Shown here: piece after piece, positions 1 to 10,302 of the stretch
Numbering within the stretch: the stretch's first letter is position 1
Layout of the letters: every line of letters starts with the position of its first letter
DNA from: Uranotaenia lowii
Lineage: Eukaryota > Arthropoda > Insecta > Diptera > Culicidae
Direction: 5' to 3'
Assembly: GCF_029784155.1 (NCBI RefSeq)
Contig: NC_073692.1
Coordinates: 369,315,160-369,379,159 of the forward strand
DNA length: 64,000 nucleotides
The notes under the pieces: model-generated
Told to the model about the DNA's origin: nothing
What the model saw: the letters and a program-made list of their open reading frames with translations, nothing else
The model's database searches: none
Program-made: the position numbers and the translations under genes

Positions 1-266
1 ATTGTATTTTAGGCTTTCAAAAACCTCTCATACTTATTGTTACGCAACTTGCTCAAGAATTTCGTTTTTGAGTTTAAAGAAAATATTTTTACAACACATT
101 TGTGTTTTCAGTAAGATTTGAGAATGAGAATGAGAAGTTGTGGTCAAATTCAACCGAAAAAATTGTAATCTTCTAAAATTATGCTCCTGGCAGCCGGTTA
201 CATATTCCGATTAGAAGAGCATATCAAAACAACAACTTAAACCTTTCTTAATGAGAAATTTATATC
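1..266. other. AT-rich sequence without recognised feature
   Basis: This leading stretch is AT-rich with frequent stops in all frames. I see no gene, tandem repeat or terminal repeat. It ends where the CTGACCCGG motif of the next element begins. Confidence 0.5.
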
Positions 267-2248
267 TAACTACCTGACCCGGTGTGCTTCGCTACACCTT
301 TCAAAAACAAATGATATGTTCAGAAATTATTCAAATTTTTATTATTTGTTGGCATTATTTTAAATCAAATTATAACATAATTCATAAGCAACCGCTATAA
401 AATGAAGTTGCAGCTAGAGTTTCGAATTGCAATACAAAGATGAGTTAATCTAATTTTCTAAATTTTGATCTATAAATTTGTGTTAAAATCTGATCATTTT
501 AAAATATTTCTTTAGGCTTCGCCCTGAAAAAGGAAATCGTACGCAAGCAAACTAACTTATAAAATATGGTTGTTTTTGCTTGATATGTTCTGGATTTATA
601 CTAAAAAACTGATAAGAGAGTCCCCCTGCCCTTCCCTTCACCCCCTGCTAAATGGAAATCGATGTCTTTAATAATCATACCCATTTTTTCGTACCCAAAA
701 TTTCTTTTATATCAAGTGTAGTTGGCAACTATTAGTTGCATTAGTTGATAAGTTTTTAAGCTTTACAACAAAATTTATATAGAGCCCCCTCCTTTCTTCC
801 CCTCTCTACACTGTAAAGCGTAAGGGTCTATAACAATCGTAGAAACATATCTCGTAACCAAATACCTTTCCATGCCATATTTGTTTCCATTTGTTGGCTT
901 CGTTAGCATAAACATAACTTATGCTAACAAAATTTTATTGGGCTCACGTCCCTCATCCTATGTACCTACTCAATGAACGAAGGATGGTGTGTCAAATAAT
1001 CATAGAATCATACCAAAACGGTTTTCCATGTTAAGTTTTGTCCATTTCTCATTTTGTAAAAAAAAGTTAAATGTAAGCTTTCCTCTTCCCTTCCTATATT
1101 CCCAATTCTATCCTCCTACTGCAAGAAAGGAATTGTTTCAGAAAAAATATTTCTCGTATTGAATTACTATCCCATGCCAAATTTGGTTTTATTTGCAATG
1201 TAAATTCTTGAGTTATGCATAAACTTGAAAAAAAGCACTAACCCCCTTCCATTCGCCCCATTGAATGGAGGGGTGAGAACTTAATATTTATAAAAGCATT
1301 TTTTGTACTCAACAAATTTTTGATACCAAATTTTATTTCATTTGCTCTATGAATTCTCAAGTTATGCAAAAAAAATGTATGGTAGCCCCCCTTTCCCCTT
1401 TATATCTTTCCGCTGAAAAAAGGGTGGGGCTTCAATTTAAAATAGAAACATTTCTCTTATCCAAATAAAGTTCAAATTTGCTCGATCAGATCTCCAGTTA
1501 TACTGAAAATTGTAAGGGAAATCTCTTTTCCCTTTTTTCATCCACCTTTTTGAAGGATTGAGGGATACCAAATATTCAAAGAAGCATTTCTCGTACCGAA
1601 ATATCGTTCCATGCCAAATTTGGTTCCATTTGCTGTTGTAGTTCTTGAGTTATGCAATAAAAATTGTATGGAACTTCCCTCCCTCCCTCCCTCTTTTCTC
1701 CCCGCTGGAAGAAGAAAGGGGTCTTAAACAATATCCGCCCATGCCAAATTTGATTCCATTTGTTTGATTAGTATTTGAGTTATGTAAAAATTAAAAAGGG
1801 GGCCTCTCCCCCCTTTATATCTCCCTACTGTAAATAGGGAGGGGTCTCAAATAATCATTGAAATATTTTTCGTATCCAGATACCTTCCCATGCCAAATTT
1901 GGTTTCAATATCTTGATTAGTTTTCGAGTTATCACCCCACTGAGAGGAAGGAGGGGTACCTAATATTCATTGAAATATTCCCCGTTCCCAAATACCAACC
2001 CATGCCAAATTTGATACCATTTGCTTGATTGGTTCTCGTGTTATGCAAAAAATTCTCTTTTGTTTGGGAGACCCCTCCTACCCTTCCTGTTAGGGGGAGG
2101 GGTCCCAAACCATAATAGGAACCTTCCCCGGCCTCCAATACCCCCACCTGCCAAGTTTCATGTAAATCGGTTCAGTAGTTTCTGAGTCTATAGGGAATAG
2201 ACAGATAGACAGACAGACAGACAGAAATTCATTTTTATATATATAGAT
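267..2248 (-). mobile_element. Helentron/HINE-like non-autonomous element (minus orientation)
   Basis: Read on the minus strand, the element begins near 2248 with TCTATATATATAAAA. AATTTCTGTCTGTC with a (GTCT)n microsatellite and CTATAGACTC follow. It then runs through degenerate internal repeats to a terminal motif, CTGACCCGGTGTGCTTCG, at about 273-292 (plus-strand text), which contains the small hairpin GGTGT/ACACC. AT-rich start, tetranucleotide run and internal tandem repeats together match the architecture described for DINE-1/HINE (Helentron-related rolling-circle) elements. A second element at 57579 has the same head. No transposase or Rep/helicase frame is present, so it would be non-autonomous. 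The family assignment is structural inference; the ends are not proven because no empty site is available. Confidence 0.55.
840..2165 (-). repeat. Degenerate tandem repeat, about 110-150 bp unit, inside the HINE-like element
   Basis: The plus strand repeatedly shows CCATGCCAAATTTG, then CATTTGcttGATTAGTTCT, GAGTTATGCAAAAA, and a C-rich/G-rich pair (CCCCTCC … GGAGGGG). Motif starts lie near 861, 1171, 1320, 1470, 1609, 1739, 1888, 2000 and 2148, mostly 130-150 bp apart. Each unit can fold its CCCCTCC and GGAGGGG stretches into a short hairpin. The copies are far more diverged than those of the element at 57579, which suggests an older insertion. Open frames here, for example on the minus strand at 1932-2147, follow the repeat and are not conserved-looking. 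Confidence 0.7.
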
Positions 2249-2697
2249 TTAGTTATAATTTTTTTCCAACTTTTTTTTTAACTTTAAGATTTTTCAAACT
2301 TTAACCTTTATTCTCAATGAGGATTTGAATTTGAAAAGCTGTCAAACTTAAGTCTAAAATTCTCCTTTCAACCCCTAAATTGTTCACTAAGCTTTCCAGA
2401 TTTATTTCGGAAAAGAGCTGATAAATAAACATACGAAAAATGGTTCTTACTAAGGCACATCAGCGGCGTTCAAATCTTATCTCACAATTCTAAAAAATGT
2501 ATGTGAATTCATTTCGATTAAACAAGTTGAAATTTTGGAATTTCGTTGAAATTGCGAATAATCCGAGAGATAACCGGTCCTTTTTACGATTTCTTGAAGA
2601 TATCTAGCTTAAATTCGACCTTAATCTAATTCAATATCAGATAAGCAATTTCAAATGGCTTGGAACCTGTTTCGACGTGTTTTGTCCAAGATTTGGG
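2249..2697. other. AT-rich spacer without recognised feature
   Basis: No long frame, repeat or RNA motif is recognised between the HINE-like element and the inverted-repeat element that follows. Confidence 0.5.
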
Positions 2698-2927
2698 GAT
2701 ATTTTTTTTTACTATCCGACAATTTGCGCGGGGGATTTTCAGATTTTCCCCAAAATTGAAAATTGAGTTCATTTTTAAGACTTAGAAACACATATATTTT
2801 TTCAGGGTTGCCAAAATACGTTATTAAGAAAATGAACACCAAACTGGCATTTGTCATTCGAAAGATATAGTATTCAGGCATCCATCCTGAAAATTTGGAA
2901 ATGTTTCTTCGGGCTTTTTTGAAGGCT

Positions 2928-4158
2928 TTCTTAAGTCAATTTGCATTAGATTCCCAATGACCTAATGTTCTATGACCATGGATTTTTCTGACTACATATT
3001 TTATGACAATCACCCAGTTCAATGACTTTATAGAAAATTTCATGCCCGACAACTTTGTCGAAGAAGGGAAGAAGATTTGAGTTGATCCTGAAAAGTTATT
3101 CGCAATTTCCTAAAACTTTATTAGACTGATTGAAATTTTTCCATATTTCTTAAGTTTTTTTTTTCAATTAAGCTTCACTAAAAAGCGAATATCTTTCCAG
3201 GCGTCGTTTGAATCGGGTTTTTGGGTCTTCAACCATTATTTTCGTGCTTAAAATGTGCTTAGTCGAACAAGGTAAATAGCGTAATATTGGCTTTAAAATA
3301 GTCATTTTTGATTACATTCTTGGATTCCCTTGGATTAACACAGATGACCACTGTTATAGTCCACTACAGCATTTAAGAGATGATTATAGTACAACTTCGA
3401 TGTATCGGGGGTTTGATATCGTTTCCACGATTCTGAAAAATCATGATGAACACTCCGAGGCTTGCTCTTCGAATACACCCAGCGATTTTCCGGTGTATTC
3501 GCAAAAATCCTTTACATGGAATCGTAGAATGTGGAATTTGGAAGAGTTTGGCAGTTTAAGATTCTCCCACACTGTAGAAAACTCATCAATGAGTGATGTG
3601 TACTCGGAATCTAAGTTTTCCTAAAAGCATGCCTTGTAAATCTCCTGGAACAGCTTCAGTGCCTGCGATATCGGTATTTTTACAGTTTTAAGTGTTTTTT
3701 CATTTGTCTATTTTACTTACTTTTAAATGCTCTTGCATACCAAAATGACCTTCAAGCACATCTGAGGAATCCATTAGATTATGGCAAGCTTTCCCTGTGA
3801 AACCAAACGTTTGTTGGAAATGCCTCACTCCTGCCTTGGCAGTCCACAATTCTGCTAGTTCTGGATTCGTTGCTGTAACTGCCTTAAACAAGGCATTCAC
3901 GATTCCGAGAGTTGTGACCTCCTTTTAACTTTCTGTTATCTATCGCATACAACTTTGTTTAGAAAAGCATAATGCACATACGACGTGGCGATTAGCGTTA
4001 TGTGATCTATATATAGTTTGTGAACACATTTTCACCTCACCCTGATGCGTCTGTCGATGAGATCCAAAAAAAAGCACTTTCAATATTGTCAGGCACCAGT
4101 TTCTAGTCTCTACGTCAACAACAACAAAAAAAAAAGAACTGTTTTCAAAAACCGCTCC
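2928..4158. other. Central loop of the inverted-repeat element
   Basis: This lies between the two arms. It holds an open frame of 66 codons on the minus strand (3700-3900, containing ELAELWTAKAGVRHFQQ) and one of 74 codons on the plus strand (3400-3624). Neither shows a family motif I recognise. They could be remnants of an element-encoded protein or chance frames. Confidence 0.3.
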
Positions 4159-4282
4159 AATTTCAAAAAAGCCCGATGAAACATTGTCAAATTTTCAGGA
4201 CGGATGCCTGAATACTATATCTTTCGAATGCCGAGTGTCGTTTTGGTGGTCATTTTTTTTAAATAACGTATTTTGGCACACC

Positions 4283-5301
4283 GTGTTTTCATATTTCCTA
4301 ATATTTTTATTTTTCGAGTTAGCTTCGGTTAGATTTTTTTATAAATAAAAAAATAACCATATTTTAAAGCTACATAACTCTGTTATTTTTCAACGCAAAC
4401 TATAAAATAACAGATCAAAATGCATTGAAATTTTGTCAGCTTTCCAAAGTAAATATTTAAAAAAAATAATTAATGACCTTCAACATGAAAAAGTGTAAAT
4501 AAACTTTTAATGGCGTCTAAAAGTACCGTCTGCATCACCGAATATTTTGCAAAAAATACCATTGTATAGCTCAATTTATGATGCAACTTTCATCTGAAGA
4601 CACCAAAGTGGGCCAACAACTCCTTGAAGATTTATGAAAGAAATAATGACAATAAAACTTTTTTTTTTTGCAACAGTGAATAAGAGATCCGATGTTGACC
4701 ATCTAAGCTCTACATATTCCGGGATTCTCAACACTATCAAGAAAGGAAATAGACCGAAGAAAAACATACCCAAACAGGCCGATACTGCCACATCAACATC
4801 ATCATTTGGTAGTGCAACCAGCTAGTGATCGGAATGTTTGTCAACTGAGTTTTTTTTTGAGATTTTTCTTTCGTGTTTGGAGTTTGCTCTAGGCAGTAAT
4901 TTTCATTTTTTTTTAATATTCAAATAAGCTTTTTGTCTAAGTGTTTCTTTTAGTATTTTTTAGCGTTTTAAATGGTAAAAAGTTCCAATTAGTGTATGCG
5001 AATTTAATTGTAAAAGATCCTCCAGATGAAGAAACACAATTTTCTGTAAGTTGTCTACTGTTTTATGTTGCCAATTAGTTCATTAAGAGATTGTAATGTT
5101 TGCTGTAGATTCCTGTGAAAAAGTTCAAATAAAGAACGAAACGTCGGAATTAGAAGAGAAGGTGTTTTGGATCCGTAAATTGACTGAAAAAGCCGAAATA
5201 TTTTCCCGTTTATAACAGAGTTATGTAGCTTTGAAATATGGTTATTTTTTATTTACAAAAATCTAACCGAAGCTAACTCGAAAAATAAAAATGTAAAAAA
5301 T
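4283..5301. mobile_element. Nested TIR element with ~85-bp terminal inverted repeats
   Basis: The left end reads TTTATTTTTCGAGTTAGC…TTCGGTTAGATTTTT…TAACCATATTT and on to TACATAACTCTGTTAT (about 4306-4395). The right end, 5212-5296, is its reverse complement (ATAACAGAGTTATGTAGC … GCTAACTCGAAAAATAAA). It interrupts the right arm of the surrounding inverted repeat between GGCACACC and TCTGAAAAAAATAC, where the left arm has GGCAACCC directly followed by TGAAAAAATAT. No transposase is recognised; the small open frames at 4576-4825 overlap on opposite strands. It looks non-autonomous. Superfamily not assigned. Confidence 0.6.
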
Positions 5302-5380
5302 CTGAAAAAAATACATGTGTTTCTAAGTCGTAAAAATGAACCAAATTTTCAATTTTGGGAAAAATTTGGAGACCCCCGGC

Positions 5381-6090
5381 TAGAGTGCCTCAAATGACCC
5401 GACTTTTGAAAAAGTTATACGCTGCAGGCTAAAATTGATCCTAGGCCTATAACAAGATCTCATGTCAAATTTGGACCAGATCGGATCACGGGAAAGGGTC
5501 GCTCAACGAGCTTGAAGTTTGCATGGGATTTTAAGACATTTTGTTCGGGAGAAACATGAAAAACCAGTATTCATAGATAACTTTGGTTTCCTTCGGCCGA
5601 TTTCTTTTGAAAACGGGTTTTCTTAAAGCCCAAATTATGACAAACATTTTATCCGAAGACTGCAAATCGATTCGAGTTAAAATAAATAAGTTATTAGGCT
5701 TCAAGGGCTAACTTTTTTAAGCGAGGTATTAATCACGGTTAATGCTGCGTCGAAATGTTCGAACGCCCCGACTCATTAACAATGATGAATACCACCCTTA
5801 AAAAAGTTATCCCATTTTTGAAGCGTAATAACTTGTTTATCTTAATTCGAATCGTATTGCAGTCTTGGGATGAAACATTTGTCATAATTTGGGCTTCAAG
5901 AAAACTTCCTTACGAACAAAATGTGTTAAAATCCCATACAATCTTCAGGCTCGTTGAGCGACCCCTTCCCGTGATCCGATCTGGCCCAAATTTGACATGA
6001 TATCTTGCACTAGGCCTAGGATCAATTTAAGCCTGCAGCGCATAACATTTTACAGGTTTTGAATTTCCCATACAAATTTGGGGCAGTCTA
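5381..6090. mobile_element. Foldback element, TAGACTG family, copy 1
   Basis: This element is about 710 bp and almost entirely two inverted arms. The left arm from 5381 (TAGAGTGCCTCAAAT) matches the reverse complement of the right end (TAGACTGCCCCAAATTTG). Both arms share GCTGCAGGCT, TTGATCCTAGGCCTA, CATGTCAAATTTGG, CAGATCGGATCACGGGAA and GGTCGCTCAACGAGC. The flanks CCCCCGGC (5373-5380) and CGCCCGGT (6091-6098) match at 6 of 8 bases and look like a worn 8-bp target duplication. This is supported because the surrounding older arm continues across it. There is no coding capacity. The end sequence links it to the elements at 7210, 35848 and 38522. Confidence 0.7.
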
Positions 6091-6132
6091 CGCCCGGTGC
6101 AAACCAGATCAGATAATAAAAAAAGCCTCATT

Positions 6133-6888
6133 TCACAGTAGCCCAATTTCTTTGGTAATAAACGCCTTAGAAGCGGCAAGTCATCTAATGTCCTAATATC
6201 AATTAACTACGTAGTTTTTTTTTCAATTTAAATATGACCTTGAGTGGAACTTCTAGCTTCTAAAATCAATAGCTAGGTGCGCTGCCATATGCCTTATGTC
6301 TCGCACGTAGTTTACCCCTGTATTTATTTTATCACTTTTAGATACAGATCAAACCTTTAATTAAATGTCCTGAGTCCTGAACTGTATGTATTTTCTTATC
6401 AATTTTCGCAAACCTGATTCAATCGAAAAGCTAGTTTATTTTTGATTTTTTATTGGAAACCAAATAAGTTCATCAGCTGATCTAGAAATCAACAAAAACT
6501 TGTTTTTGGTGAAATAAAGTAAACAGAAGCAAAAGAACATCTTTGGACAAAAAAGTAAGAAATACATGAAAGTTTGAGTCAATTGTGTCAGTTTATCACC
6601 AATAAAGTCTTCATAAATAAAAATGCGACTCTTTGAGGATTTTAATACCGCAGGATAGAAATAAAAAATTGGTTTTGCAACGTTTAACATCAGAGGCATT
6701 CCATTTTATTTTTTTATTTTTTTTAATGAGCACAAACACATAGGTACAAAATCTCAATAAAACTTGATGTTTCCCCCAAGAGATTTCTTATCCTAAGCAT
6801 ACATCTTTCGAGAATATGATGGCTAGCATCATTTGTAAAATAAAACCAAAACCTAAAACCACCTAACCACAGAAAGTGTACTATATAT
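6133..6888. other. AT-rich DNA without recognised feature
   Basis: An 87-codon open frame on the minus strand (6436-6699) is Phe/Ile/Lys-rich, as expected from AT-rich DNA. I give it no function. Nothing else is recognised. Confidence 0.4.
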
Positions 6889-6962
6889 GCCGTGACCGGG
6901 ATTCGATCTCATGATCGTTGGCTTAGACGACTTGAAGGCTATCCTCTACGCCACGGGCAGCG
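6889..6962 (-). repeat. tRNA-like sequence (possible SINE head or tRNA pseudogene)
   Basis: The minus strand reads GTGGCGTAGAGGATAGC (box A type, TGGCNNAG-GG) followed 40 bases later by AGATCGAATCC (box B type, one or two changes from GGTTCGAATCC). The T stem pairs poorly and the acceptor arms match only partly, so a functional tRNA is unlikely. A tRNA-derived SINE head or a decayed tRNA fits better. I see no clear poly-A or simple-repeat tail. Confidence 0.45.
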
Positions 6963-7209
6963 GCATTCTTTAATAGTTGTTTCGAATACTATGAAAGAGT
7001 AAGTGAGGAATAAAATAAAGTATGTTTGCTAATAGAAATTTGTTTTGATTCAAATGTTGCTTCTTCAAAAGTTAATTCCCACATGTTACTATTGAAATTC
7101 TTCAGTTTCTTCATTTCCAAAAGTGACTAAATGACACACTTTAGTCGAGTGTATTGAAATGCCTAGACTATTCAAGATATAACCTAAAGAGTTATCATCC
7201 CGTCTCCAT

Positions 7210-7911
7210 TAGACTGAGTCGTTTTGGGGTCATTTTTTAATTTCTCGAACCCTGGGGTCTTAAAAGCTTATTTTTGGCTCAAAATTCATCCTTGATTTTT
7301 TGCAGACTTTTTAAGTAACGTTTACATTAGTAAATTTGGACTTTCAGTTTTGTATAGGAAAATTGAATATTCTGTACTGAAAAACCATCAATATTTTTGT
7401 TTCTTCTGTGCAACAGAGCCTGCTTATGGTTCTTGGGCTAATTTATAAATTCTTAAAAGGAAATTTTCCGCTGAACAATTTTGTCAAAGACTGTAACTTC
7501 TTATCTTATTAGACAAAATAGTTACAAGCTTTTTAACAGGGGTATGTATTTTGGCATTGATAAACAATAAATTCAACTGACACCACTGCGAAGTATTGCA
7601 TAAGAAGAAGCCATGCAATACTTCGCAAGGCACCCAACAGTGGTGTCTATTGAATTTATTGTTTATCAATGTCAAAAGACATACAAGAACCATAAGCAGG
7701 CTCTGTTGCACAGAAGAAACAAAAATATTGATGGTTTTTCAGTACAAAATATTCAATTTTCCCATACAAACCTAAAAGTCCAAATTTACTCATGTAAACG
7801 TTACTTAAAAATTCTGTAAAAAAAAACAAGGACGAGTTTTGCACCAAAACGAAGCTTTTAAGACCCCAGGGTTTGAAAAATTCAAAAATGACCCCAAATC
7901 GACTCAGTCTA
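7210..7911. mobile_element. Foldback element, TAGACTG family, copy 2, exact 8-bp TSD
   Basis: The ends are TAGACTGAGTCG and CGACTCAGTCTA, and both flanks carry GTCTCCAT (7202-7209 and 7912-7919), a perfect 8-bp target duplication. The arms face each other around a loop of about 11 nt near 7605-7615, where GAAGTATTGCAT meets ATGCAATACTTC. Shared arm sequence includes GGTCTTAAAAGC, AACGTTTACAT, TTGATGGTTTTTCAGTAC and CAGAGCCTGCTTATGG. The right arm lacks roughly 100 bp found in the left (about 7455-7545). It has no coding capacity. An 8-bp duplication fits hAT- or P-type insertion, but without a transposase the superfamily is open. Confidence 0.85.
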
Positions 7912-7919
7912 GTCTCCAT

Positions 7920-10302
7920 CCTTCTCAGAACCATGTAATTATGATAATTTCCCGGTGCCAAAAGTGTCAATCTGCTGATGGGAAAGCTGTTATCGGTAAT
8001 AGAATCCAGCTGACTGTCTGGCTGGTCTGGTTGCTCAGGATCAGGAAAGAGGTAAGTAGCTCAGTGTCACATAAACTACCGATCCAATTTAGATTTACGA
8101 CCATCCAATTGTCTTAGATCTGTTTCCGTTCAATTTAATCAATTCATTATAAGCTTCCTCCTGGGTGAGGGAGAAGGAAAAAGAGATTCATACACGAATA
8201 TCTACAAACGTTGCTGAAGCAATAATCACAGAAATTCCATCACAGATGAGGTTGGTTAAGGTTGGGTTTGGGTCTCTGGGTTGCGGTGCTGCAAATCGAA
8301 AACCGTTTCTAGGATCCAGGTCCAAGATTCCGAGGGGTTTTCTCTTTCGGGAGGTTTGAAATTCTTCATACACTTTTAGAAGATATTCAGTGGCTGCAGC
8401 TCAGTTGACTAAAGAGGGATTTCACTTCACGAGAATTGGTTTCACATTCTCGCTGCTGCTACTGGTTAAACCACAAGAAATCCTTCCTCCCATGATTGTA
8501 AGTGTGTTTGTAAGAATGTTTGTATGTACAAGTGTGTATGTGGCGAAGGGAGTCTTGCGAGTTTCCCGAAACAAGCTTTCGGGATGCCTTTTGGCTAAGG
8601 ATAAAACCCTTTCCTCCTTGGCTTGAAAGTCGTCATCCTGAAGGAATTTTCACCGAAAGCGAGTTGTTGCTTGGTTGTTGTTGCTGCTATTGAAGGGCAA
8701 ATATTTTCACTTAAAATGTTAATTTTAACATTCCGGCACTGATGATGCTGCTGCTGTTTTGTTGGGAAAGTTGATCATTTCACTTAAAGTTGATGTCCTT
8801 GTTGAATATTATGTGATTTGTGGTTTGGTTCATCGAAGTTATATCATTCCTAGGAATCTCAAACAGAATCATACACATTGTTGAAAAAATACTCATAATT
8901 TTCAAAGGGGTAAAAGGAGGCAAAACAAATCGCTTCCAAAGATATTCTCATCTGTACATTTTCCGTTTTAAATGATTTAAGTATTTAAAAATCTTTCAGC
9001 TCGATTCATGAAATTGCATTGGCTTAAAATCTCATGTTGTTCAGACATATAAGAAAAATAGCTTATTTCTGGGTCATTAAGGTCAAATAACTCCTCACTG
9101 AGAACTCCTCACAAATCCGTGAAATTTGAATTTCGGGCTTCGAATGTTTTTGGAGTTTTGGGGCTAAATTTTTCCATTGTGTGGTGAGATAATCGATTTC
9201 TCACTGCATAAAGTTTAGAATTTTTCGGGTTATTTAACCAAACATTTTGACTTCTTGTTAATTCGGCAATCAAATATGAAAAATAGAAATGCAGCTTTAA
9301 CCAAGAATTTTGAATTTCCTGTAAACGACTATTAATTTTAATTTTCATTTCCAATCTCGAACTTTCATTCAACTGCTGCAAACAGTTCCCAGGCTAACAA
9401 ATTTCCCACCGGAGGGAGATAATGTTTTCAATTGCAGCAATTCAGGCGGAATCTCAGGTCAAATTGAATCAGCAGTCAGCATCCAAAGGAAACAAACACC
9501 AAAGTTCCATCTCAGTGGAATTGTAGAATAAATTTTCCTTTCAAAATTAGTACCTTTCACTGAACTTTGAGATCCGCTGCACCAATCCGGGTGAATGGAG
9601 AGAGAGAAAAAATCACAAATTAAACAATGAACAATTCTTCCCCGAACACAAATCCCTGCTGAAAGAAGGGCTGCTGCTTGAGAAAGTATCAAGTTTAAGG
9701 TAGATAGATATTTCCGCTGGCAGCAAATTCTGCTGCCTTGTTTGATTTTGACTCCGGTGCGATTTATGAGAAGTGGTTCAGTTTTTCCTGTCCAAATATA
9801 TGAATATTCTATTGGGTTTAGCCAGAAGAAAGATAGTCTAGCTTCTGGGAACAGAATTGGAGGCAACTTATTGATCAAGTAAGAGGAGCGGGGAAAAAAG
9901 GGACCGGAAAAGTCTTAAGGTGCTATCCCATGTCAATCCGTCAAACGGGCAGAACGGATCTTCTTCGCAGTTCCATCCGGCCAATAACGAGCCTGTCAAT
10001 TCGGTACAAATGGATCTCCGGAGGAATAATGCTGTCGTTTGCGATGTATGTACTGTAGATACGGGGTAACACATGAATAAACCTTGAATTTAGTTAGTCG
10101 GCTCAATAAATTCGGCAAAGTTCGTTGTACTTGTTGAATAAGAGTTCATTTTTACTGTGCCTTGATAGGAAATAAAGTTATCCTCGTATGCCAGATTGGG
10201 TGTTTTAGGACTAAACTAGCTAACCGTCTCTATATCCGGTTTGTCGAAGGAAGACGTCTACGTGATATGATATTCATCATCGCAAAAGGTATACAGACTA
10301 CC
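7920..10302. other. Intergenic DNA without recognised gene
   Basis: Several open frames of 60-140 codons exist on both strands (the longest on the minus strand, 9459-9878). None shows a protein family I recognise, and plus- and minus-strand frames overlap freely. The base composition is somewhat less AT-rich around 8160-8640 and 9560-10060, so host exons or regulatory DNA could lie here, but I cannot support one. Confidence 0.4.

Larger units (their letters stand above)
2698..6132. mobile_element. Long inverted-repeat element interrupted by two nested insertions
   Basis: The left arm (2698-2927) matches, as reverse complement, a right arm split into 4159-4282, 5302-5380 and 6091-6132. Shared stretches include CCTGAATACTATATCTTTCG, AAAAAAGCCCGA, TTTCAATTTTGGG and the end CAAAt…GATA-TAAAAAAA. 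Rejoining the three right-arm pieces gives an arm collinear with the left one, so the DNA at 4283-5301 and 5381-6090 was inserted later. The central 1.2 kb (2928-4158) has two short open frames (3400-3624 plus; 3700-3900 minus) that I do not recognise. The superfamily is unknown. The inverted repeat and the two breaks are visible directly; the order of events is inferred. Confidence 0.65.

Noticed and set aside
9459..10074. Minus-strand frames of 139 and 68 codons as a gene
   Set aside because: No recognisable domain and no splice or codon support; composition alone is not enough.
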